55,530 nucleotides of DNA from Planctomycetota bacterium (lineage in GTDB: Bacteria; Planctomycetota; Planctomycetia; Pirellulales; Pirellulaceae), in NCBI GenBank assembly GCA_027622275.1, contig JAQBZB010000018.1:1-55530 (forward strand), given 5' to 3'. The translations under genes and the position numbers were made by a program. Under the pieces are notes generated by a model. It saw only the letters and a program-made list of their open reading frames with translations, had not been told where the DNA came from and searched no databases. This document shows positions 45,401 through 52,608 of the stretch, piece after piece (position 1 is the stretch's first letter; the number at the start of each line of letters is the position of its first letter).

Positions 45401-45522
45401 ACGTTCGAAAGAAGGGGGCGGATATCTTGGTTGTAGTCGACGGGTTCTGAATCGTCTGCAAATGCGGGACGCAAAACGGACAACGCGATCGCGAAGAGGA
45501 ACCACTGCCGAACACGTCTCAT
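42433..45522 (-). CDS. PSD1 cytochrome-c-like DUF1549/DUF1553 protein, long form
   Basis: This 1029-residue protein has a signal peptide (residues 1-22). CYKCH (Cys42/Cys45/His46) is in the PSD1 haem-like domain, followed by [12 protein letters not shown]. DUF1549 has [18 protein letters not shown] and [13 protein letters not shown], and a second CxxCH is in [13 protein letters not shown]. A coiled-coil, Gln-rich stretch ([17 protein letters not shown]) comes next. An about 200-residue beta-rich insertion (concanavalin-like, [19 protein letters not shown]) precedes DUF1553 ([29 protein letters not shown]). The insertion is absent from the shorter PSD1 at 19689. Its DUF1501 partner is downstream. 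Confidence 0.92.
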   Translation of the reverse strand: [1029 protein letters not shown]

Positions 45523-45661
45523 TTCCGCTTCCTTCGTTGGGGTGGAACTCGATCAACACCGAGCTGCGATTGGCGGGCAGGGATCACGCTGTCGATCGCG
45601 CAATCAACTGACGATACTATTACAACACAGCCGAAATTGTGTGTCCAGCGACTTCATCAGA

Positions 45662-45774
45662 GGGTAGTGGTACAGTTTGACGTGGGGCAGGTTTGCAACC
45701 TGCCATAAGAGCTTTCCATCAGGCAGGTTGCAAACCTGCCCCACCAACACATACGTCAAACTGTACCGCTACCC
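45662..45774. repeat. Nested inverted repeats upstream of the PVC haem gene
   Basis: An outer pair GGGTAGTGGTACAGTTTGAC (45662-) and its inverse ending at 45774 (22-bp arms) encloses an inner pair (GTGGGGCAGGTTTGCAACC at 45682- and its inverse ending at 45744). Each inner arm is itself nearly palindromic. The 356-bp gap 45523-45878 holds no other feature I can name; TACAAT at 45821-45826 could be a -10 box. Confidence 0.9.
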
Positions 45775-45878
45775 ATCAGAGGATGCCAAAACGTAGACGG
45801 CATTGCGGCGAATTCTCGCGTACAATGAGAGCTTCTAACAACTACCTTTTTGCCACTCCTCCCGCTCCCAGAACTGTC

Positions 45879-48800
45879 ATGAAGCGATCCATGTCCCGCG
45901 TTGTTCTTGAATCCGCGTGCATCCTTGTGGCTGCCATCTCTGCCGTTCAAGTGTCGCTGGGGCAGACACTCGAAGAACGACTCGTCGCTGAACCGGCCAG
46001 CGCACTGACCGAGGCTGCGCGAGTGGGCGGTGACGCAAGCCGCGGTGCGATCGTCTTTCATCAGCCCTTCATGGCGTGTTCCAAGTGCCATGTGCATGGT
46101 GATCCGAAGGCATCGCTGGGTCCGGATCTGACCGTCCGTCAACCTGAGACGACGGATACCTATCTCGTGGACGCCTTGTTGCACCCTTCGCGCGTGATCA
46201 GGAAAGGATTCGAGTCGGTAACCATCGTCACAACCACAGGCCAAACACTGGTCGGCCTCGTCGAGGAAGACACGCCGGAACGGGTTGTCCTGCGCGACGC
46301 CACTCAACCCGACCGACGCATCTCCGTGAAACGCGAGGAGATCGACGAGGTCCTCAAGAACACACAATCCATCATGCCCGCGGGCCAGGTGAATCAACTT
46401 GCCAGCCGGCAACAGTTTCTCGACTTGCTGAGGTACGTGATGGAAATCTCCGAGCGTGGGTTGTCGCGGGCGAAGGAGCTTCAGCCACCTCCTTCTGCCT
46501 ACGCGGCGCGGCCGCTGCCGGAGTACGAGAGCGAGATCGATCATGCCGGGATGATCCGCAGCTTAGACGATGTCAGCTTCCAACGCGGCGAAGCGATTTA
46601 CAACCGGCTGTGCATCAACTGCCACGGTACGCACGACAAAGAAGGTTCGTTGCCGACATCACTCCGTTTCGCTTCCGGCAAATTCAAAAGCGGCAACGAT
46701 CCGTACACGATGTACCAGACGTTGACACGCGGCTTCGGCATGATGGTGCCGCAATCCTGGATGGTGCCGCAACAAAAGTACGACGTCATTCACTACATCC
46801 GCGGAGCCTACCTCAAGACGCACAATGCATCCGCGTACTTCCAGCCAACGGCACAATACCTCGCCAGCCTTCCCCGCGGCGAGTCACGTGGCCCGGAGCC
46901 GTCCAACATCCTGCCGTGGGAACAAATGGACTATGGACATAACCTCGTGGCGACTTACGAGGTCGGGTCGGATCGCACGAACTTTGCCTATAAAGGAAAT
47001 GCCATTCGACTCGACCCCGGTCCCGGCGGCGTCTCGCAAGGCCGCCACTGGATGATCTTTGACTACGACACGATGCGGATGGCGGCAGCCTGGTCGGGCC
47101 AGGGCTTCATCAATTGGGACGGCATCAACTTTAATGGCCGGCATGGAGTTCATCCACGTGTTGCTGGTCAAGTCCACGTCGCCAATCCGACCGGCCCCGG
47201 TTGGGCGAATCCATCGGACGGCACATTCTCCGACACGCGGCTCCGCGGACGCGACGACCGAGCCTACGGGCCGCTACCCCGTGATTGGACACACTACCAG
47301 GGCATGTATTACCACGGGCAACAAGTCATCGTCTCGTATACGGTTGGCGACACGCAGATTCTCGAAATGCCGGGCCTCGCCACCGCCGACGACACGCCGG
47401 TGTTCACGCGCACGTTTAACCTTGGCACGCGGACGAACGATCTCACCTTGCGAGTCGCAACCGCAGCGGGGTCGGCGGCGATTCTCAAGCAGATCGCCGG
47501 GGCCGGTACTGCCGTTAGCTTTGGAAAGCATGGCAGCCCCGCGAACCGCGAAATCGAAGCTCCGCGGACTTTGGTGTTCGATGGCGCAACGCGTGTCGAG
47601 GTCGCCGACGCGAGTGACTTCGAAATGCGCGAGCGTGACTTCACGATCACCGCGCGGATCAAGACCACCAAAGGCGGTACCATTTTTGCCAAGACAGCGA
47701 CTGCTTCGGCTTGGGTTCCCAACGGCAAGACCTTCTTTGTGCGAGGTGGGAGGCTGGCGTTTGATGTCGGCTGGGTCGGAGTCGTGCAGTCGCGAACGCC
47801 AGTTGATGACGATCGCTGGCACGACGTCGCGGTGACTTACTCGCATGACTCAGGAACCGTGACACTCTTCGTCGATCACAAATCCGACGGACGCAAAGAA
47901 CTGAAACCGAAAGAGGCCGTCCCGGATCACGTCGCCCGCATTGGTTTCACCTCCGGCAACTTTCCGGGGCCGCACAGCTACTTCGCTGGATCGATCAGCG
48001 CAGTATGTTTTTACGACCGTGTCTTGAACGCGGATGAACTAACGACTGCTCCCGAAGCGACCGCGGCTGTGGCGGCTTGGTCGATGGATAACGTCGCGGG
48101 CGAACGGGTCGAGGATCGCTCGGGACACGAACACGCTGGCAAGGTCATCGTCGGTAGTAACGGCAGTCAACTCGGCACGACAGGTCCGCTGGTTGCTGGT
48201 GTCGCGGGACAGACGCCAGGGCTGAGATGGGCAATTGGCGAACAATCGGATCTGCTGCTGACGATTCCAGCGGGAGCTGCCACACGATTCACGTTGTGGA
48301 CCGCTCGGTCCCCGCACGCCGAACGAACAACCAGCCTGGCGTCGCGAGTCGCACTGCGTGAGCCGGACGCAGACCTGTCGGCATCTACGAGCGGCGGCCC
48401 ACCTCGCTGGTCCGCAAAAATCAAGACTCAAGCCGGCATCGGCGACAGCAGCGGCCCATTCGCGGTCGACGTCATGACGCCGCCATTTGACAACCCTTGG
48501 TTCTGTCGGATGCGTCTCACGGGGTTCGACTTCTTTCCTGATGGCGATCGCGCGGCGGTCAGCTCCTGGGACGGAAGCGTGTGGTTGGTGAGCGGGCTGT
48601 CGCAGCTCCCTGCTGCTGATGCAACTGTCGAAGTCGCGCCTGAGCTAACTTGGCAACGCATCGCGTCCGGCCTGTTTCAACCGCTGGGCGTCAAGATCGT
48701 CGATGGGCTGATTCATGTTTCTTGCCGCGATCAAATTTGCATCTTGCATGATCTGAACGGCGACGACGAGATCGACTACTACGAGAACTTCAACAACGAT

Positions 48801-49808
48801 CATCAAGTGACCGACCACTTCCATGAATTCGCGATGGGGTTACAGACCGATGCGGCCGGTAACTTCTACTACGCGAAATCGGCCCGCCACGCGCTCACGG
48901 CGCTCGTCCCACACCACGGCACACTGCTTCGCGTCAGCCCCGACGGCTCTCGAACAGACATTGTCGCCAATGGCTTTCGGGCGGCGAATGGCGTCTGCGT
49001 GAATCCGGACGGGACGTTCATCGTGACCGATCAAGAAGGGCACTGGAATCCAAAGAATCGCATCAATTGGGTCCGCGAAGGTGGTTTCTATGGCAACATG
49101 TTTGGATATCACGACGTCAAAGATTCCTCGGACGAAGCGATGGAGCAGCCACTCTGTTGGATCACCAATGCGTTCGATCGCTCTCCGTCCGAGTTGCTGT
49201 GGGTCGACAGTCCGGCCTGGGGACCGCTCGATGGATCGTTACTGAATCTGTCGTACGGCTATGGCAAGATCTACGTCGTGCCTCACGAGCGAGTCAACGG
49301 TCAGATGCAAGGTGGGATGTGCGAGTTGCCGTTGCCTCAGTTCCCGACCGGCATCATGCGGGGCAGATTCAATCCGGCGGATGGGCAACTCTACGCCTGC
49401 GGCATGTTCGGCTGGGGCAGCAACCAACAGCAACAGGAAGGCGGCTTCTATCGAATTCGCTGCACGGGCCAACCCGTTCATCTGCCCATCGGTCTGCACG
49501 CCAGGCGCGGCGGTGTCGAACTGACTTTTTCAGATCGGTTGGATCCCGCGATCGCGGCCGATACAAGCAACTACGCCGTCAAGGTATGGAGCTTGAAACG
49601 AAGTGCGGACTACGGCTCGAAGCATTTCAACGAACACGAAGTATCGGTCAGCGAGGCGACGCCATCCGCGGACGGTAAAGGCGTGTTTCTTTCGATTCCT
49701 GATCTCGCACCAACGTGGTGCATGGAGATCAAGTACTCGTTGAAAGGGCAGCAAGGGCAGCCGATCGAGGGTTCGATCCATAACACGATCCACTTCCTTG
49801 GTGATTAA
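45879..49808 (+). CDS. PVC-type haem-binding CxxCH protein with DUF6797, LamG and propeller domains
   Basis: This 1309-residue exported protein has a signal peptide (residues 1-29, ending VSLGQ). The first c-type haem site is CSKCH (67-71) in a domain with GPDLTVRQPETTDTYLV. A second haem site is CINCH (about 245-249). A DUF6797-like block follows (about 345-560, NFAYKGNAIRLDPGPGGVSQ). A LamG/concanavalin-like domain spans about 565-735 (LVFDGATRVEVADASDFEM, DDDRWHDVAVTYSHDSGT). A C-terminal glucose/sorbosone-dehydrogenase-like propeller begins about 880 (FRAANGVCVNPDGTFIVTDQ, NWVREGGFYGNMFGYHD). The combination points to oxidation or binding of a carbohydrate outside the cytoplasm with electron transfer. 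This is family knowledge and inference. It diverges from the PSD1 gene. Confidence 0.88.
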   Translation: MKRSMSRVVLESACILVAAISAVQVSLGQTLEERLVAEPASALTEAARVGGDASRGAIVFHQPFMACSKCHVHGDPKASLGPDLTVRQPETTDTYLVDALLHPSRVIRKGFESVTIVTTTGQTLVGLVEEDTPERVVLRDATQPDRRISVKREEIDEVLKNTQSIMPAGQVNQLASRQQFLDLLRYVMEISERGLSRAKELQPPPSAYAARPLPEYESEIDHAGMIRSLDDVSFQRGEAIYNRLCINCHGTHDKEGSLPTSLRFASGKFKSGNDPYTMYQTLTRGFGMMVPQSWMVPQQKYDVIHYIRGAYLKTHNASAYFQPTAQYLASLPRGESRGPEPSNILPWEQMDYGHNLVATYEVGSDRTNFAYKGNAIRLDPGPGGVSQGRHWMIFDYDTMRMAAAWSGQGFINWDGINFNGRHGVHPRVAGQVHVANPTGPGWANPSDGTFSDTRLRGRDDRAYGPLPRDWTHYQGMYYHGQQVIVSYTVGDTQILEMPGLATADDTPVFTRTFNLGTRTNDLTLRVATAAGSAAILKQIAGAGTAVSFGKHGSPANREIEAPRTLVFDGATRVEVADASDFEMRERDFTITARIKTTKGGTIFAKTATASAWVPNGKTFFVRGGRLAFDVGWVGVVQSRTPVDDDRWHDVAVTYSHDSGTVTLFVDHKSDGRKELKPKEAVPDHVARIGFTSGNFPGPHSYFAGSISAVCFYDRVLNADELTTAPEATAAVAAWSMDNVAGERVEDRSGHEHAGKVIVGSNGSQLGTTGPLVAGVAGQTPGLRWAIGEQSDLLLTIPAGAATRFTLWTARSPHAERTTSLASRVALREPDADLSASTSGGPPRWSAKIKTQAGIGDSSGPFAVDVMTPPFDNPWFCRMRLTGFDFFPDGDRAAVSSWDGSVWLVSGLSQLPAADATVEVAPELTWQRIASGLFQPLGVKIVDGLIHVSCRDQICILHDLNGDDEIDYYENFNNDHQVTDHFHEFAMGLQTDAAGNFYYAKSARHALTALVPHHGTLLRVSPDGSRTDIVANGFRAANGVCVNPDGTFIVTDQEGHWNPKNRINWVREGGFYGNMFGYHDVKDSSDEAMEQPLCWITNAFDRSPSELLWVDSPAWGPLDGSLLNLSYGYGKIYVVPHERVNGQMQGGMCELPLPQFPTGIMRGRFNPADGQLYACGMFGWGSNQQQQEGGFYRIRCTGQPVHLPIGLHARRGGVELTFSDRLDPAIAADTSNYAVKVWSLKRSADYGSKHFNEHEVSVSEATPSADGKGVFLSIPDLAPTWCMEIKYSLKGQQGQPIEGSIHNTIHFLGD

Positions 49809-49854
49809 TTCTCACCCGTGTGGCACCGCTTGCGTGGATCGCTTCGAAATGAAA

Positions 49855-49889
49855 GAGCCCCCGCGGTTGTCACTTTCCCGCGGGGGCTC
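49855..49889 (+). terminator. Strong hairpin after the PVC haem gene
   Basis: GAGCCCCCGCGG (49855-49866) pairs perfectly with CCGCGGGGGCTC (49878-49889) around an 11-base loop, starting 46 bp after the stop codon. There is no T-run, so it may act with Rho or as a transcript-end stabiliser. Confidence 0.75.
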
Positions 49890-50235
49890 GAGATTGGCCA
49901 ATAGCGGAGGGGGCAGTCACCGCTTGCGAGCCCTAGAAACGCGTCATCGAAGGGACAGAATCGATGAAGCGTTTCATCCCTAGTGAGCAATTCCCACCAG
50001 CGAATCTACAAAAACAATACCGCTCGATTCTGGGGCGCGCGGTCCAGTTCGCGTAACTTTCCCGAAAAACTATGGGTGCAGATCCGGTTCCGTCGGCAGA
50101 ACCGGCAAAGGTGGCCAGGGAGTTGGCGGATTCTGCGTCCGGTTGCTGGCCTTTGCCGAATAATCGCGTACGTTTGTCTAGCGAACGACTTTCCGGTTTG
50201 TTCGGCAGTAACACGCATTAGCAGGAAGTAACCCG
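49890..50235. other. Gene-free stretch upstream of the HTH-PAS gene
   Basis: I see no coding pattern here on either strand; the short frames lack family resemblance and biased codon use. It should hold the promoter of the next gene. AGGAAG at about 50221-50226 is a plausible ribosome binding site for the ATG at 50236. Confidence 0.5.
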
Positions 50236-51099
50236 ATGTCACTCACGTTTCTTACCATCGACGAAGTCGTTTCGATGCTCCGCTTGTCGCGGGACACGGT
50301 CTACCGTCTAGCGAAAAGCGGCGAGTTGCCTGGAAAGAAAGTTGGGCGGACTTGGCGGTTCGTGGCAGAGGAAATCGAATCGTATGTGGCACGGGAATTC
50401 AGTGATGGTGAACACGCGAAGCGAGTCCGTGCCCAGTACGCCGTGCGAGAAGACGTGCTTGAAGAGACGATCCGCGAAAGAAACGAAGAACTGCTGAAGA
50501 TCAACCGCCAACTCAAGGCAGAAATCACCGAACGACATCAAACCGAAGCGTATCTCCGCGCCGTCTTTGAAAGTGTCGGAGACGGGTTGATCGTGGTTGA
50601 TGCGAATTATCGGATGGTTCTTTTTAATAAGGCGGCTGAGGCGATCCTCGGCACGGGTGAGACCAGCGCGGAGCCCGAGTCTTGGCCCGCAACGTATGGC
50701 ATCTACTTACCCGACGGCGAAACGCCGTGTCCTGCGATCGAATTGCCGTTGGTACGGGCCGTCCAAGGCGAGCGCGTCGATCACGCCGAGTTCGTCATTC
50801 GCAATGCCTTTCTACCGGAGCCCGTGTGGGTCGCCTGTCGCGCGACACCGGTACTCGATGACAACGGCGTCCTCAAGGGTGGCGTCGTGGTGTTCCACGA
50901 CATCACGGCGAGAAAAAGGGCCGAAGAAGAATTCCGTCTGAGCGAACAACGGCTGCAAAATCTGCTAGATTGTCTGCCTCAGATGACGATCGCGCCGGCT
51001 CCGGAACGACGACAGGAATCCCCTTCCAGCGGAGTTGTTGTTTCCGAATGCCTGGAACAACTTGACGGCTGGAAGGAAACACCATGCCCTGCTTTGTGA
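50236..51099 (+). CDS. HTH (excisionase-type) plus PAS domain protein, C-terminus apparently truncated
   Basis: This 287-residue protein has an N-terminal helix-turn-helix of the DNA-binding/excisionase type (residues 5-52, FLTIDEVVSMLRLSRDTVYR then GELPGKKVGRTWRF). A coiled linker (about 70-105) follows. One PAS/PAC domain spans about 105-235 (VFESVGDGLIVVDANYRMVL, then VVFHDITARKRAEEEFRLSE). PAC-type ends like this usually lead into another PAS or a histidine-kinase domain. Here the chain ends after about 40 unrelated residues (CLPQMTIAPAPERRQES), so the gene may have lost its signalling output. As it stands it could be a ligand-responsive DNA-binding protein. Its last codons overlap the threonine synthase start by 16 bp. 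Confidence 0.75.
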   Translation: MSLTFLTIDEVVSMLRLSRDTVYRLAKSGELPGKKVGRTWRFVAEEIESYVAREFSDGEHAKRVRAQYAVREDVLEETIRERNEELLKINRQLKAEITERHQTEAYLRAVFESVGDGLIVVDANYRMVLFNKAAEAILGTGETSAEPESWPATYGIYLPDGETPCPAIELPLVRAVQGERVDHAEFVIRNAFLPEPVWVACRATPVLDDNGVLKGGVVVFHDITARKRAEEEFRLSEQRLQNLLDCLPQMTIAPAPERRQESPSSGVVVSECLEQLDGWKETPCPAL

Positions 51100-52310
51100 C
51101 GCACTTGGAAGCTGCGATAGACGGAACACATTTGGCGGCTGGCCAGCTGCAAACGATGCACAAAGATCGCCCCCTCTGGGTGCGATACGACCTCGACGCG
51201 GTTGCCAGATCACTCACGAAACAGGCACTGCGCGATCGCGAACCGACCTTGTGGCGATACCGCGAACTGCTTCCGGTGACCGACGGGCAAGAGATCATCT
51301 CGTTGGGCGAAGGAATGAGCCCGCTGCTGGCGTGCCCACGTTTGGGCAAGCATCTCGGTCTGACTGATTTGTGGATCAAAGACGAATCGCAACTTCCCAC
51401 CGGCAGCTTCAAAAGCCGGGGCATGACGCTGGCGATCACGATGGCGCACGGCTTTGGGGTCCAGCGTGTCGCGCTGCCGTCGGCGGGCAACGCGGGCGGG
51501 GCGGCGGCGGCGTACAGTGCGCGAGCCGGGATGGAAGCCTTCGTCTTCATGCCTGCCGATACTCCAATGATCAACCAGTACGAGTGTGTCGCCGGCGGCG
51601 CGAAAACCTTCGTTGCGGACGGTTTGATCAACGACTGTGGACGGATCGTGCGGGAAGGCAAAGAACGGATGGGATGGTTTGACCTCTCGACGTTGAAAGA
51701 GCCGTACCGCATCGAAGGCAAGAAGACGATGGGGCTCGAACTGGCGGAACAGTTCGACTGGCAACTTCCCGATGTCATTCTTTATCCGACCGGCGGCGGG
51801 ACGGGACTGATCGGCATGTGGAAGGCGTTCCAGGAGTTGGCGGCGCTGGGTTGGCTGGCCAGTGAAAAGCGTCCGCGGATGGTCTCGGTTCAATCCGAAG
51901 GTTGCTGCCCGATCGTGACGGCCTACGAACGGGGCGAGCGTTTTGCTGAACTACACCCCAACGCCGCTACCATCGCGAGCGGTATCCGCGTACCGGCCGC
52001 CATCGGTGACTTTATGATTCTCGACGCCGTTCGAGACAGCGATGGCTGTGCCATCGCGGTCGAAGAATCTCGCATTCGTGATTGGATGCGCACCGCGATG
52101 TCGCACGAAGGAATCGCCGTTTGTCCGGAAGCTGCCGCCTGTGTCGGCGCGATCGAGAAACTCGTGGCCTCCCATTGGATCAAGCCTGACGAACGCGTCG
52201 TCATCTTCAACACGGGTGCGGCGCAGAAGTACGTGGAAGCGATTACGGCAGCACCAAAGTCGATCGATCTTCAACAACCGATTGACTGGGATGCAATCGA
52301 AGCCGCCTAG
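51084..52310 (+). CDS. thrC: Threonine synthase (PLP-dependent)
   Basis: This 408-residue fold-type II PLP enzyme resembles threonine synthases, converting O-phosphohomoserine to threonine. The PLP lysine lies in LPTGSFKSRGM (about residue 109). A phosphate-binding LPSAGNAGGAAAAY block and PTGGGTGLIGMWK follow. The N-terminal region (HLEAAIDGTHLAAGQLQTMH) matches the lead-in of long threonine synthases. Only one Cys remains where many relatives have a zinc-like Cys pair. The start ATG at 51084 fits that lead-in and overlaps the HTH-PAS gene by 16 bp. A related threonine/serine lyase cannot be fully excluded. Confidence 0.88.
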   Translation: MPCFVTHLEAAIDGTHLAAGQLQTMHKDRPLWVRYDLDAVARSLTKQALRDREPTLWRYRELLPVTDGQEIISLGEGMSPLLACPRLGKHLGLTDLWIKDESQLPTGSFKSRGMTLAITMAHGFGVQRVALPSAGNAGGAAAAYSARAGMEAFVFMPADTPMINQYECVAGGAKTFVADGLINDCGRIVREGKERMGWFDLSTLKEPYRIEGKKTMGLELAEQFDWQLPDVILYPTGGGTGLIGMWKAFQELAALGWLASEKRPRMVSVQSEGCCPIVTAYERGERFAELHPNAATIASGIRVPAAIGDFMILDAVRDSDGCAIAVEESRIRDWMRTAMSHEGIAVCPEAAACVGAIEKLVASHWIKPDERVVIFNTGAAQKYVEAITAAPKSIDLQQPIDWDAIEAA

Positions 52311-52399
52311 CCCGGATTATTCATGAACCGTTCAGCATTCTTCAAATTACACGTTTGTAAGAGGAGCGGACGGCTATCTTGCCCCCAACACCGCGCAAA

Positions 52400-52470
52400 T
52401 CAGCCGCCACGCGATAGCGTGCGGTTCTCTCGAAGTTCACGAGAACCGCAGGCTATCGCCAGGCGGCTGA
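52400..52470. repeat. Long inverted repeat after thrC, family D
   Basis: TCAGCCGCC, GCGATAGC and TGCGGTTCTC (from 52400) pair with GAGAACCGCA, GCTATCGC and GGCGGCTGA (to 52470), about 30-bp arms with two small internal bulges. The gap 52311-52608 holds this and the next repeat and no gene. Confidence 0.9.
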
Positions 52471-52500
52471 TGAATGATCCGGGCTAGCCACCGGCGGTTC

Positions 52501-52550
52501 GTGGATTCTCGCTCCGCGAAAATGCGATCGTTCGCGGAGCGAACGGCCAC
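52501..52550. repeat. Inverted repeat, family A copy 3
   Basis: GTGG, TCGCTCCGCGAA, a 10-base centre, then TTCGCGGAGCGA and CCAC. It shares the core TCGCTCCGCGAA/TTCGCGGAGCGA with 23941 and 42361. It lies before the AddB-like gene start at 52609. Confidence 0.9.
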
Positions 52551-52608
52551 GTACGAACCTCTCGACTCCCCGATTGGCCGCACGAGTGACTCGCGGTATC
52601 CTCGGGCT

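Noticed and set aside
49855-49889. Considered as another copy of a dispersed palindrome family
   Set aside because: Its sequence matches none of the other families in the window, and its place right after a stop codon is better explained as a terminator-like hairpin.
49933-50242. Short minus-strand frames between the PVC haem gene and the HTH-PAS gene
   Set aside because: They have no similarity to known proteins, mutually overlap in several frames and lie in the presumed promoter region.
52474-52608. N-terminal extension of the AddB-like frame
   Set aside because: It is translated from a family A palindrome, so it is not part of the protein.
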